From positions 12,489 through 76,488 of the forward strand of contig FR895437.1 in NCBI GenBank assembly GCA_000435595.1: a stretch of DNA of 64,000 bases, given 5' to 3'. This stretch comes from Firmicutes bacterium CAG:882 (GTDB taxonomy: Bacteria; Bacillota; Clostridia; Lachnospirales; Lachnospiraceae). Each line of letters opens with the position of its first letter. The stretch's first letter is position 1. Below the pieces are notes generated by a model. That model did no database searches. It was given only the letters and a program-made list of their open reading frames with translations, and was not told where the DNA came from. This document shows, in pieces, positions 51,122-60,509 of the stretch. The position numbers and the translations under genes were made by a program.

Positions 51122-52516
51122 TTAGCCGATAAGGAATGCCTTATAGCCGAGCATTGTCTCATATACATCTGCCTTGCTTACGATTTCCCAAGGTGCATGC
51201 ATTGAAAGCACAGGTATACCTGAATCGACAACCTCCATGCCGTACTGGGCAAGAATATAGGCGATGGTTCCGCCGCCGCCAACATCAACCTTTCCAAGCT
51301 CCGCTGACTGATAACATACCTTCTGCTTGTCGAGCATATTTCTTATCTCACCTAAGAATTCAGCATTGCAGTCATTGCTTCCCGACTTGCCTCTTGAACC
51401 TGTGAACTTATTAAATACCATACCCTTTCCAAGGAAAGCCGCATTCTTCTTCTCGAACGCTGAAGGATAGAGAGGATCAAATGCCGCGCTCACGTCTGAT
51501 GAGAGCATCTTAGAGTTTATAAGTGCTCTTCTAAGCTTAATCTCAGAATAGTCGCCTAAGCAGTTAAGCACCTCTGCAACCATGTTCTCAAAGAACTTAG
51601 AATGCATGCCTGTTGCTCCTACACTTCCAATCTCTTCCTTATCAACCAGGAGACATACGCTTGTCTTATCCACATCCTTGACATCAAGCATGGCAATGAG
51701 TGATGTGTAAGCACATACTCTGTCATCATGTCCGTAACCCATAATCATGCTTCTGTCAATTCCATAGTCTCTTGCAGGACCTGCCGGAACAACCTCAAGC
51801 TCAGCGCTGAAGAAATCCTCCTCCTCAATGCCGTACTTCTCCTTGAGAATACGAAGCATGCCTGTCTTAACGCTCTCCTTGGCATCCTTCTCAGCCTTTG
51901 TCTCAGCCTTCTCAGGAATGCTTCCGATGAGAATATCAAGGTTCTCACCCTCAACTACCTTAGCACCCTTCTTCTCCATCTGCTCACCAGCCAGATGAAT
52001 TAAAAGATCAGTAACTCCCACAACAGGATCATTCTTGTCCTCACCGATTACAACATCAACCGTCTTTCCGTTCTTTAAGGCCACAACTCCGTGAATTGCA
52101 AGAGGCATTGCCACCCACTGATATTTCTTGATACCACCGTAGTAATGTGTATCAAGCAGAGCCATATCCGAATCCTCATAAAGAGGATTCTGCTTTACAT
52201 CGATTCTCGGAGAATCAATGTGTGCACCGAGAATCTTCATTCCGTTCTCAAGAGGCTGCTTTCCGATATTGAAAAGAGCAAGTGTCTTGCCCATATGGCA
52301 TGCATACACCTTATCGCCTGCCTTTAACTTACCATTCTTGGCAATAATGGTCTTTAAATCCTTATAGCCCGCCTTCTTTGCAATCTTGATTGCCTCTGCG
52401 GCACATTCTCTCTCAGTCTTGCAGTCGGAAATATACTTCTTGTAATCCTCGCAGAACTTGAAAATCATTTCCTTCTTGGCTGCATCGGATGCAGTCCATA
52501 CATTCTTTCTTTCCAT
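51122..52516 (-). CDS. M18-family aminopeptidase
   Basis: The 464-residue cytoplasmic zinc aminopeptidase has the metal-binding His in GAHIDSPRIDVKQNP near 94 and HDDRVCAYTSL near 263. Further signatures are LVDKEEIGSVGATGMHSKFFE near 295 and, at the end, DSGIPVLSMHAPWEIVSKADVY. These are the ligands and catalytic acidic residues of M18. It is expected to remove N-terminal residues, preferring hydrophobic or acidic ones depending on subgroup. AAGGAG lies eight bases before the ATG. Confidence 0.93.
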   Translation of the reverse strand: MERKNVWTASDAAKKEMIFKFCEDYKKYISDCKTERECAAEAIKIAKKAGYKDLKTIIAKNGKLKAGDKVYACHMGKTLALFNIGKQPLENGMKILGAHIDSPRIDVKQNPLYEDSDMALLDTHYYGGIKKYQWVAMPLAIHGVVALKNGKTVDVVIGEDKNDPVVGVTDLLIHLAGEQMEKKGAKVVEGENLDILIGSIPEKAETKAEKDAKESVKTGMLRILKEKYGIEEEDFFSAELEVVPAGPARDYGIDRSMIMGYGHDDRVCAYTSLIAMLDVKDVDKTSVCLLVDKEEIGSVGATGMHSKFFENMVAEVLNCLGDYSEIKLRRALINSKMLSSDVSAAFDPLYPSAFEKKNAAFLGKGMVFNKFTGSRGKSGSNDCNAEFLGEIRNMLDKQKVCYQSAELGKVDVGGGGTIAYILAQYGMEVVDSGIPVLSMHAPWEIVSKADVYETMLGYKAFLIG

Positions 52517-52554
52517 GTTTGTAGCTCCTTTATGTTATAATTAAATTAATTACT

Positions 52555-53115
52555 TTAGATTTCAACAGTTTCTGTCTCGGCTTCCTTTCTGAAGTCCTCA
52601 ACCTTATCCGGGCTGATTACCGGAAGGTCATCAACACTCTTTACGCCGAAGCTTCTTAAAAACTCCTCCGTGGTGCCGAACAGGATTGGTCTTCCCGGCG
52701 CGTCAAGTCGTCCCACTTCATCCACAAGTCCGTATTCCACAAGCTTATTGACCGCATGATCACAGCTTACGCCTCTTATTCCCTCTATCTCCTGCTTTGT
52801 TATCGGCTGCTTATATGCAATAATCGATAATGTCTCTAAAAGCACATCCGTCAAAACCTGCTTCTTAGGCTGCGTTGCCACCTTAATGATATACTCATAG
52901 GTTTCAGCCTTAGTACACATCTGAAAACTGTTATCAAGCTCAATAATCTTGATACCTCTGTCCTCAGCCTCATATCTGTCCATAAGATTGCGTATAAGCT
53001 TTACCGTGGTCGGCACATCCTGCTCTATCGCGGCAGCAATTCTTGAAACCTCCACCGACTCTCCCATCGTAAAGAGCACCGCCTCAATAACAGCATACAT
53101 CTTATCTATATTCAT
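52555..53115 (-). CDS. scpB: Segregation and condensation protein ScpB
   Basis: The 186-residue protein has the two winged-helix domains of ScpB: AVIEAVLFTMGESVEVSRIAAAIE at the N-terminus, and LLETLSIIAYKQPITKQEIEGIRGVSCDHAVNKLVEYGLVDEVGRLDAPGRPILFGTTEEFL in the middle. With ScpA it forms the SMC condensin kleisin complex. Its ATG overlaps the scpA stop by four bases. Confidence 0.95.
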   Translation of the reverse strand: MNIDKMYAVIEAVLFTMGESVEVSRIAAAIEQDVPTTVKLIRNLMDRYEAEDRGIKIIELDNSFQMCTKAETYEYIIKVATQPKKQVLTDVLLETLSIIAYKQPITKQEIEGIRGVSCDHAVNKLVEYGLVDEVGRLDAPGRPILFGTTEEFLRSFGVKSVDDLPVISPDKVEDFRKEAETETVEI

Positions 53116-53903
53116 GCTATTGTGTTCTCCTTCCCGGTCAAATCAGCATCCGGAAAATCCGTATTTTTGACAGTGATAACAATATCGTCCTCCCTGCTCT
53201 CCTGCTCCACCGTGATATTTCCCATCTTAATAAGTTCAAGCACTGCAAGGAAAGTCACTATGACCTGCACCTTGCTTGATGAAGCCAAAAGAAGCTCTCT
53301 GAAAGAAAAATGCTTATGCGTGGTTATAAAATCGCGCACATACGTCATTTTTTCCTCCAGGCTTACCTCCTCTTTTTCTATCTTGCCAAACTTACTTCTT
53401 ATAGGATCAAGCTTATTCTCCTGACGCTTCATTATATCCTCAAATATAGCCTGAAGCTTTGCAAGGTTCATATCTCCCACAAGCTCTTCAAGATTGACCG
53501 GCTGCTTGTAATCAGCAACCTCCTTCGGTATCGTAGGTGCCTTGAACATTGACCTGTCGGCATCCATGTACATATCCTTAAGCTCATAGGACATATACTT
53601 ATACATCTTGTACTCAAGAAGCTTCTCGACAAGCTCAGCTCTCGGATCTTCCTCCTCGCCATCCTCATTTACCTCGGCAGGAAGAAGCATCTTAGACTTA
53701 ATATCAAGAAGTGTTGCCGCCATTACAAGGAACTCGCTCACAACGTTCAGATCCTTCTTCTCCATGTTATTGACATATTCCATGTACTGTTCTGTGATAA
53801 GCACAATCGGAATATCATATATATTAACTTTGTTCTTGTCAATAAGGTGCAAAAGAAGGTCAAGCGGACCCTCAAACACCTCAAGCTTAACCGGAATAGC
53901 CAT
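53112..53903 (-). CDS. scpA: Segregation and condensation protein ScpA
   Basis: Start 53903 (MAIPVKLEVFEGPLDLLLHL) is the conserved family start with AAAGGA upstream; a reading to 53948 adds 15 residues. The 263-residue kleisin has the N-terminal EGPLDLLLHLIDKNKVNIYDIPI helix motif, a central variable part and a C-terminal winged helix (FLAVLELIKMGNITVEQESREDDIVI). It bridges the SMC heads with ScpB. Transcribed from the promoter at 53957. Confidence 0.95.
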   Translation of the reverse strand: MAIPVKLEVFEGPLDLLLHLIDKNKVNIYDIPIVLITEQYMEYVNNMEKKDLNVVSEFLVMAATLLDIKSKMLLPAEVNEDGEEEDPRAELVEKLLEYKMYKYMSYELKDMYMDADRSMFKAPTIPKEVADYKQPVNLEELVGDMNLAKLQAIFEDIMKRQENKLDPIRSKFGKIEKEEVSLEEKMTYVRDFITTHKHFSFRELLLASSSKVQVIVTFLAVLELIKMGNITVEQESREDDIVITVKNTDFPDADLTGKENTIA

Positions 53904-53956
53904 TAATTCAACATCCTTTTTGCGATTGTGCAGGCATGATAAACCCACATTAGAAT

Positions 53957-53985
53957 ATCATACCGCAAAAAGCCCTCAATGACAA
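53957..53985 (-). promoter_or_regulatory. Promoter of scpAB
   Basis: The - strand reads TTGTCA (53985-53980), a 17-base spacer and TATGAT (53962-53957). The predicted start gives a leader of about 45 bases before the scpA ATG. Confidence 0.82.
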
Positions 53986-54022
53986 GTAGCAAATTCACCT
54001 GATGCCAATTCAGCCATTCATG

Positions 54023-54820
54023 TCATTTTCTGTGCAGCACCGCCGTCACAAGCTCCGGCGGATTATTGATTCTCACATTGATTGTGTGGGTTCCAAGCCC
54101 TCTTCCCAACAGCATCACACTGTCATCCTCATGAAATTCCCCTCCGTCATAATGCGGGAACAATCTGTAATCCGGATTTAATACCCCGCCCACAAGCGGA
54201 AGCCTTACAATTCCCCCGTGAACATGCCCTGAAAACACAAGGTCCGCCCCCCATGAGGCATACTGTTTAAAATACATCGGATTATGTGCTATAAGGATTC
54301 CAAAGCCCTCCGTTGCATCGCCTATAAGCCCGGATATATAATTATCCGGCATAGGCGGTCTGTTCCTTATGAGAAAGAAATCCCTGTCGATTTCAATTCC
54401 GTATATATGAATCTTCTCATTGTTCTTCTTATAATCAATATGTGAATTGTTAAGTACCGTCACTCCCGCATTTTTAAGAGCCGCTATGAGGTTGTCATAC
54501 CGGTCGCCGTACTTTTCCGTATTAATCTTCACTCTTGTCTCATGATTTCCGTTGGCAAAAAATACGGGATATTTTTCCGCCATTCTCCCTAAAAGAGCCA
54601 CAACCTCATTTGAGCCCTCCGAATGCTTTCTGGTGAGCAGGTCTCCCGCCACCATGACCATTTCCGGCTTCTGCTCATCCGTCATGTCATAGAGCCTGTC
54701 AAGAGATATTCCATACACATTATCATGTAAGTCGCTTAACATAACCACCTTAGAGCCGTCAAAGCACGCCGGAAGCTTATCCGAATATATGTCATACACT
54801 GCATTTACAATTTTTTTCAT
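54023..54820 (-). CDS. Calcineurin-like metallophosphoesterase (YkuE/LpxH type)
   Basis: The 265-residue protein has the dinuclear-metal motifs LSDLHDNVYG near 29, VMVAGDLLTRKH near 55, ANGNHETRV near 92 and FSGHVHGGIVRLP near 196. One hydrophobic N-terminal residue run is too short for a membrane anchor. Homologues range from lipid-precursor hydrolases to general phosphodiesterases, so the substrate is unknown. The ATG at 54820 has GGAGG five bases upstream, better than a GTG three bases earlier. It is divergent from the YihY gene. Confidence 0.85.
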   Translation of the reverse strand: MKKIVNAVYDIYSDKLPACFDGSKVVMLSDLHDNVYGISLDRLYDMTDEQKPEMVMVAGDLLTRKHSEGSNEVVALLGRMAEKYPVFFANGNHETRVKINTEKYGDRYDNLIAALKNAGVTVLNNSHIDYKKNNEKIHIYGIEIDRDFFLIRNRPPMPDNYISGLIGDATEGFGILIAHNPMYFKQYASWGADLVFSGHVHGGIVRLPLVGGVLNPDYRLFPHYDGGEFHEDDSVMLLGRGLGTHTINVRINNPPELVTAVLHRK

Positions 54821-54851
54821 CACTGCCTCCTGACCCGGTGTGAAATTTCAG

Positions 54852-54880
54852 TTGTCAATTTTCCCCTGTTCGCATATACT
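54852..54880 (+). promoter_or_regulatory. Promoter of the YihY/BrkB gene
   Basis: TTGTCA (54852-54857), 17 bases, then TATACT (54875-54880). The start at 54919 has AAAAGGA 11 bases upstream. Confidence 0.82.
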
Positions 54881-54918
54881 ATGTACAGAATGTTTTTTGG
54901 AAAAGGAACCACACCTAT

Positions 54919-55734
54919 ATGATGAAGCTGATTTTAATGATAGCAGAAATTGTTGCAAAAGTGAAGAAGGACAAGGTAAATATGTATTCCGCCCAGTCCT
55001 CCTTCTTTATTATTGTGAGCTTTTTCCCTTTTATAATGCTGCTTTTGTGTATTCTTAACTACACCAACATTACGGAAAGCTATCTGCTCACTCTTGTATA
55101 TGAGCTGCTGCCCGCTAAGACACAGCCGCTCATCATTTCCATAATGGATGAAATTTATCAAAGTTCTTCCTTCACACTCCTGTCGGTAACGGCAGTATCC
55201 GCCATATGGGCCGCTGGAAAGGGCTTTGTGTCCATAATTCAGGGACTCAATGATGTGTACGATACCGGCGGTGAATCCCGAAACTACTTCATACTTCGTT
55301 TTCATGCTATGTTATATACCATCGCACTCATTGTGGTTATTATTTTTTCACTTGTGCTCATGGTATTCGGCAACCGTCTTCTTGACATCATAAGCCTGCA
55401 CTGGCCTCTCGTCGGCTCGGCAATACATTTCGTGCTGCGCTTCAGATTTATTATATTTATCGGAGTGCTCACATTGTTCTCACTGGTTCTTTATATAGTG
55501 GTTCCCAACCGCAAATCGGGAATTAAGCATGAGATTCCCGGAGCAGTTTTCACTGCTCTCGGCTGGAGCATATTTTCGTATGTATTTTCTATATATGTGG
55601 ATATGTCCACAGGCTTTGCAATTACATACGGAAGCCTTGCAACGCTCGTGTTCATCATGCTTTGGCTGTATGCCTGCATGAATGTGCTCTTCATAGGAGC
55701 AGAAATCAATGCACATTTTCAAGGCATCCGTTAG
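54919..55734 (+). CDS. YihY/BrkB-family membrane protein
   Basis: The 271-residue protein has six membrane segments and the family signatures: SAQSSFFIIVSFFPFIMLLL near 25, SAIWAAGKGFVSIIQGLNDVYD near 93, PNRKSGIKHEIPGAVFTALGWSIFSYVFSIYV near 201-232 and YGSLATLVFIMLWLYACMNVLFIGAEIN at the end. Once thought to be RNase BN, it is a membrane protein of unknown function. It has two successive ATG codons (54919 and 54922). It runs towards the SpoIID gene with an 11-base gap between stops. Confidence 0.9.
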   Translation: MMKLILMIAEIVAKVKKDKVNMYSAQSSFFIIVSFFPFIMLLLCILNYTNITESYLLTLVYELLPAKTQPLIISIMDEIYQSSSFTLLSVTAVSAIWAAGKGFVSIIQGLNDVYDTGGESRNYFILRFHAMLYTIALIVVIIFSLVLMVFGNRLLDIISLHWPLVGSAIHFVLRFRFIIFIGVLTLFSLVLYIVVPNRKSGIKHEIPGAVFTALGWSIFSYVFSIYVDMSTGFAITYGSLATLVFIMLWLYACMNVLFIGAEINAHFQGIR

Positions 55735-55745
55735 ACCTCCTGAGA

Positions 55746-58109
55746 CTAATAAATGTTTACAATGTCAACATTGTTATAGAAGAACTCCAATATATCATCA
55801 TATCTCATCCCCTGCTTAACCATCGCGGATACCGCATTCTGGCTCATTCCTATGCCATGCCCGTATCCGCCTCCGGTTATGCGGTACCCAGTCACAGCCC
55901 CATCCTCATACAGCTCTTCAATATATATGTATGCACTCGGAAGAAATTCAAAAGTCGTGTCCGTCTGCGTATGTGTTGTAATCTTTTCATCTCCCGGACC
56001 TAACACATATCTTATGTTGAGTTCTCCACAGACCATCGCATCCCCGGCAGTTCCATGTATTATAAGCTTCCTGACAGCTCCCGAAGTCGTGCGCTCCGCC
56101 GTCTCAAAAGACAATACCCCGCCTATGTACGGCTTCTCCGCCGAAAGATACTCTCCTTGCTCATTCCTCATCAGGATATTTGCCGAATCACTGTTTCTTC
56201 GTATTTTCAGATATTCATTGATTCGTTCACTAAGCTTTTCCCTGTCAAGCTCCACATACCATCTGTAGAACGGAAACTCATAGTCATAGTCGCTCTCATC
56301 CGTATTTAATATAAAGCTTTTAAAAGCCTCGTCATCCGACAGATCAAGGCTGACACCACTATTGTTCACAGTCTTTTCCCTGTAGATTCCCCCCTTTTCT
56401 CCTCCCCACAGAGACAAATCCGACATATAACCGCAAGAGGTTGAGTAATAGTATGCCGAAACGACTTCGCCCTCACTCTTCATAACCTGACCATAGGTCT
56501 CCTTCACCGCCTGTGTGGAATCAGGCTGTGCTTTTATATTGTTGTAGACCTGATATCCCACACTGTCATCAACATGTGCTCCGTAATTGCGATAGGAATT
56601 ATCCAGAATATGCCTGTAGGCATAACTCCTCGCACATACCGCCTGAACCTTAAGAGCCTCCACGCCAAAGCCCACCGGCATCTCGCTCGGCACCACATGA
56701 TAGAGATATTCCTCAAGAGGCAGTTCATTTATCATGACAAGCTTATCATTCTCGCATGCAATCTCAAGACTGCCGTAATAGTAAGGATTGCCGTAAGAAC
56801 GCTCTATGCTGAGCACCGTAATCGGATTGTTAAGCCCATCAGCCTCAAGAATTATCCTCCCCTCCGACATATACTCACTGTCAGGGTACACATCCAGAAG
56901 CTCTCCTGCTGCCACTTTTATAACTTCATTCCCCTTCTTTATGGTAAATCCCTCATCCGATGTGAGCGTGATTCTGTCATGCAGAACCGAAGTATATCCC
57001 GTAGTCATAAGCAGAACTCTTATATCATCCGCCTTCAATTCCCTCTTTATCACTGCCGCGCATATCCTGCCGTCAGCCACTACAAAGTCAGCAAGGTCAT
57101 ATCCGACAAGAATGTCCTTTATTGCTTTCTCCTCAAGCTCTCCATAGCACTTATACACGCGGAAATTGTCATCAAGCTCAACGTTGCCATAGCCGTACAG
57201 CTCTATCTCGTCATCGCTTAGTCTTAACACTTTCCCGCTTATCGTGTCCTTCTTTACGGTTAACTGCTTCACCCTGCCATCCGACAACCCGATATCAGCT
57301 ATTGTATCCGTAAAATTCTCCAAGAGCCCTGACACCTCATATTCGCGGTACACACCGGATATATATACTTTCAGTACATTCTCATGTGCCTGCGTTATCC
57401 ACACATTGTTATATACAACATCACTGTCCACAACGGCAAGAACTGCTATTATCTGACTGCCTCTCGCATATACACACACCTTTTTGTCTGCATACGAATC
57501 CATAGACAGACCTTCAAAGCTAAAGGTTCCCTCAAGTGCAACACAATTCCATCTTCCATACTCGCGAATCTGCTTTGCAGACATATTGGCAGGAGTTCCC
57601 ACTATCGTAATTTCCCTTCTTGTCACCCCTCCGGCATCCCCGTTTAAAAGCACCAGATAATCATAAATCTTCGCAAACGTCTCACGCTTTACCTTTTTAT
57701 CCCCCTTGCCCTTGTCGAGCTTAATTCCCGTGTAATCGCTTATCTCACCGACATCCCATCCCTCTGCAGTAAGTATGTTTCTTAGCTGAGAGTATGTGAT
57801 TGCCGAATACGCATACTCAGGCTCTGTATAATTCCCGCCATCCCAAATTACTCTTCCTGTATCATTCAGATGACTCATGTATTTTACATACCATTTTGCA
57901 CTGTCCTGCTGCACATCCGCCGGACTGTCAGTGCCAAGCAGCACAAGCATTCTTGATGCCAACGCCCTGCTGATATAATTTTCGTTTTCTTTAACCTGTC
58001 CTCTTATCGCTATAATAAACACTGCAATTATCACTGCCGCCACTGCTGCAATGAATATATTTCTTGTCCCACGCACATTTCTTTTCTTTCTTCTTATTTC
58101 CCTCTCCAT
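55746..58109 (-). CDS. Long SpoIID/LytB-domain membrane-anchored protein
   Basis: SpoIID-type enzymes cut glycan strands as lytic transglycosylases. The 787-residue protein has a basic N-terminus (MEREIRRKKRN), one membrane segment (about 19-38) and a long N-terminal region with no recognised domain (40-455). The SpoIID domain has LPLEEYLYHVVPSEMPVGFGVEALKVQAVCARSYAYRH (about 465-503, catalytic Glu in SEMP), STSCGYMSDLSLWGG near 562 and YGHGIGMSQNAVSAMVKQGM near the end. Bacillus SpoIID is about 340 residues, so the extra half is unusual. GGGGGAGG seven bases upstream supports the start at 58109. Confidence 0.85.
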   Translation of the reverse strand: MEREIRRKKRNVRGTRNIFIAAVAAVIIAVFIIAIRGQVKENENYISRALASRMLVLLGTDSPADVQQDSAKWYVKYMSHLNDTGRVIWDGGNYTEPEYAYSAITYSQLRNILTAEGWDVGEISDYTGIKLDKGKGDKKVKRETFAKIYDYLVLLNGDAGGVTRREITIVGTPANMSAKQIREYGRWNCVALEGTFSFEGLSMDSYADKKVCVYARGSQIIAVLAVVDSDVVYNNVWITQAHENVLKVYISGVYREYEVSGLLENFTDTIADIGLSDGRVKQLTVKKDTISGKVLRLSDDEIELYGYGNVELDDNFRVYKCYGELEEKAIKDILVGYDLADFVVADGRICAAVIKRELKADDIRVLLMTTGYTSVLHDRITLTSDEGFTIKKGNEVIKVAAGELLDVYPDSEYMSEGRIILEADGLNNPITVLSIERSYGNPYYYGSLEIACENDKLVMINELPLEEYLYHVVPSEMPVGFGVEALKVQAVCARSYAYRHILDNSYRNYGAHVDDSVGYQVYNNIKAQPDSTQAVKETYGQVMKSEGEVVSAYYYSTSCGYMSDLSLWGGEKGGIYREKTVNNSGVSLDLSDDEAFKSFILNTDESDYDYEFPFYRWYVELDREKLSERINEYLKIRRNSDSANILMRNEQGEYLSAEKPYIGGVLSFETAERTTSGAVRKLIIHGTAGDAMVCGELNIRYVLGPGDEKITTHTQTDTTFEFLPSAYIYIEELYEDGAVTGYRITGGGYGHGIGMSQNAVSAMVKQGMRYDDILEFFYNNVDIVNIY

Positions 58110-58224
58110 AGCCGTTCCTCCCCCGGACATTCACGCATTCACACTGCCCTCCGTCCGCCATGTTCTATTGTATTATGCTTACCTCAAAATTAGCCCAACT
58201 ATTTGTCCGGTATATTTACCCCTA

Positions 58225-58255
58225 ACACAAAAGCAGGCACCATCAGGTACCTGCT
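58225..58255 (-). terminator. Terminator of the 6S-like RNA
   Basis: On the - strand a 10-bp stem (58255-58246 with 58241-58232, one G-U) with a four-base loop is followed by TTTTGTGT. Confidence 0.75.
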
Positions 58256-58279
58256 CTATTGAAAATTAATAAGTTCTCT

Positions 58280-58499
58280 TTTCTAATCCCAAAATGCCGT
58301 TTCCTACAGTTTTGACGCCCTAGCTTAAGCTAGGTGGGCAACCTCACATAAGCTTCAGCCATCCACTGCAAACGGAGGCTCGACATCCACTTATAAATAT
58401 CGGAATCCCATGAACGTAAATGTAGGTTCAAAAAAGTAAGAGTATCGTACACCCCAGGACTCAAACCTATTAATCTCTGTTACTATTATATCTTGAACT
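58280..58499 (-). ncRNA. ssrS: Probable 6S RNA
   Basis: A strong promoter and a terminator bracket about 250 bases with no gene. The - strand transcript contains TTTGAGTCCTGGGGTGTACGA near its start, which resembles the 5' arm of Firmicutes 6S RNA (B. subtilis 6S-1 has AGTCCTGATGTGT). Its 3' part has CCTAGCTTAAGCTAGG (a 6-bp hairpin at 58319-58334), then GTCAAAACTGTAGGAAACGGC, resembling the 3' side of 6S. 6S RNA mimics an open promoter and holds housekeeping RNA polymerase in stationary phase. The exact ends are estimated; a covariance search was not possible. Confidence 0.65.
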
Positions 58500-58505
58500 G
58501 AATAA

Positions 58506-58534
58506 AGTATACCATATCATGTCATAATTAGCAA
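58506..58534 (-). promoter_or_regulatory. Promoter of the 6S-like RNA
   Basis: The - strand reads TTGCTA (58534-58529), a 17-base spacer and TATACT (58511-58506). The predicted start is near 58499. Confidence 0.82.
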
Positions 58535-58558
58535 GAAATTTTATCCGTAAAACACTCC

Positions 58559-60436
58559 TTATTTTAAATTCAAAATATAGTAAGTTATCTTGGCCGCAAC
58601 CCCCGCTCTGCTCGTGTACGGACCATCTATCTCGTATATTTCGGCAAGCTCAGTCAGTGCATTCTCCGACGTGTTCCTGCACCAAGGTATCTCGACGTAT
58701 ATACACTTCTCATCATGATTCCACATTTCAAGTTCCACCGAGTACAATATTCTCTTTACCGTGTAGAATCTGGTACCGTCTGCCTTCTCGCTGTAGGTTC
58801 TCATCCCTGTCTGTGAATCCCACACAAGCTCCTCGTTGGCGAGCTGATCCTCAATTCCCGGATTGAAGGATGACAGCACCACAAAATCATCTGTGAACTC
58901 CACATCAGCAAGCATCCTGTCAAATGCCTTGTCCATATACGCATACTGATAATTGTAGTAGCCGAAATCACCTATGTTAATATTCATTTCAGGCATCTTT
59001 TTCTTGTCCGCCGCTGTCCACACCATCGGAACAGCTCCCGTATTTACGCTTGTGAAAACCGCTCTCGAAAGTAAATCAACCGTGAGAAAACACTCTGTAA
59101 CCGAAAGTGTTCCTATCACCGCCGCCGATACCGCAAAAAGCCATACCCTGTCTGCAGCCTCAATCACGACGGACATAGCCATGAACAGAAAAAGCACATC
59201 TGAGAGTATATTGTATCTCGGCTGTTTTGCCTCAAGAAAGAACAGCAAAAACATTGTATATACGGCATACTGTATCAATATGAATGAAAACACACGCATA
59301 TTGGCACTTCTTCTTTTTCTAACCTTCGGAACAGCGAAAATAACCACCGTACATATCACGATAACTGCCACCCACACCCATGAAAAATTAAGTATAAAAA
59401 GCTGTCTCACCTTCAAAAGGAAATGTGTGCTGTTGAATTGGAAATTGAGATTTCCGCTTCCGCCGATTTTTAACACATCGATAATCCTGACACCACCCCA
59501 CATCGGGATGTTGATTACCACGACGAACACTGCTATACATGACACAGCGAAAAGTACAAACAGCGTAACCTGCCATTTTTTAAGCTTCTTAAAAGAAGCT
59601 CTGATGCCTCCGCATCTTTTGACATAGTCAGCAATCTCATATACAACCGCAAAGAAAAGCACCGAAAACGCCATCATCGCTCCCGTCTCCTTGCATGTTC
59701 CAAGCATTATAAGCCAGAAAAACATAAGTATGTATTTCTTATAGAAGTAAGCGCACACCGTGAATATAAAAAGTATTGCCAACGGATATTCCATCTGAAT
59801 CATCGCCGAAAGTCCAAAGTACATCGGCTGCATGGATATTATGAAGGCCGCTACGGCAAGAAAGTACACGTTCTTCTTTGGAAAAATCTTTCTTAGTATC
59901 TTAAAGAGACATACTGCAGCAGCGGCTCCCATAACCATGTACGCATACTGAAAGCCCATCCCTCCCGCAGTATCAAGAAGCTGACCGAGAAGCGACACAA
60001 ATATAAAACCGTATGCGATATGGCCAAATATAAATCCACTCTTATACCCGCCCGCAATTACATCCTCATGCAAGCCGGCTATCCTGTTTATTGCAGTAAA
60101 ATACAGATCAGCATCCGACTCCTGATATACTCCGAGCAGATTTATTCTCACCAGTATCTGGAATACGAATAAAGCCACGGAACACCAAAACACTGCATCA
60201 GGCTTTCTCATACGTCCGAGCTTTACCACACATACTGCAGCAATAATTAAAAATGCCGCAAGCACAACCGCGCCGAATATTCCCCCCATTTTCACGACAC
60301 CTCTCACGTTGTCGCTCCAGCCCGCATAGAACCTCGAATGCGGTGCAATAAAAAATAACCACTCAAACAGTGCCGCGATAACGGCAAGCTGAGCCGACAC
60401 GCTATACATTATTTCTAATCTGCGATTCTTTTTCAT
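58559..60436 (-). CDS. Multi-pass membrane protein, GT-C-like (glycosyltransferase candidate)
   Basis: The roughly 625-residue protein has about eleven to twelve membrane segments over residues 10-430 and a soluble C-terminal part (about 450-625) outside the membrane. An acidic loop after the second segments reads LGVYQESDADLYFTAINRIAG near 120, which is where GT-C enzymes carry catalytic acids. No firm family match can be named. The start is either TTG at 60439 (GGGAG nine bases upstream) or ATG at 60436 (12 bases). It could transfer sugars from a polyprenyl donor on the outer face. It runs just behind a GT-like gene. Confidence 0.55.
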   Translation of the reverse strand: MKKNRRLEIMYSVSAQLAVIAALFEWLFFIAPHSRFYAGWSDNVRGVVKMGGIFGAVVLAAFLIIAAVCVVKLGRMRKPDAVFWCSVALFVFQILVRINLLGVYQESDADLYFTAINRIAGLHEDVIAGGYKSGFIFGHIAYGFIFVSLLGQLLDTAGGMGFQYAYMVMGAAAAVCLFKILRKIFPKKNVYFLAVAAFIISMQPMYFGLSAMIQMEYPLAILFIFTVCAYFYKKYILMFFWLIMLGTCKETGAMMAFSVLFFAVVYEIADYVKRCGGIRASFKKLKKWQVTLFVLFAVSCIAVFVVVINIPMWGGVRIIDVLKIGGSGNLNFQFNSTHFLLKVRQLFILNFSWVWVAVIVICTVVIFAVPKVRKRRSANMRVFSFILIQYAVYTMFLLFFLEAKQPRYNILSDVLFLFMAMSVVIEAADRVWLFAVSAAVIGTLSVTECFLTVDLLSRAVFTSVNTGAVPMVWTAADKKKMPEMNINIGDFGYYNYQYAYMDKAFDRMLADVEFTDDFVVLSSFNPGIEDQLANEELVWDSQTGMRTYSEKADGTRFYTVKRILYSVELEMWNHDEKCIYVEIPWCRNTSENALTELAEIYEIDGPYTSRAGVAAKITYYILNLK

Positions 60437-60509
60437 CAATATGTTTTTCTCCCGCTTTGAAACATTTTATACCTTTAACCAAAAAAAGCACTCACTTTAC
60501 CACCATCGC

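Noticed and set aside
58280..58499. tmRNA, RNase P or SRP RNA in the 58 kb gap
   Set aside because: No alanine-tRNA-like ends, no RNase P core motif and no SRP tetraloop signature; 6S is the better fit.
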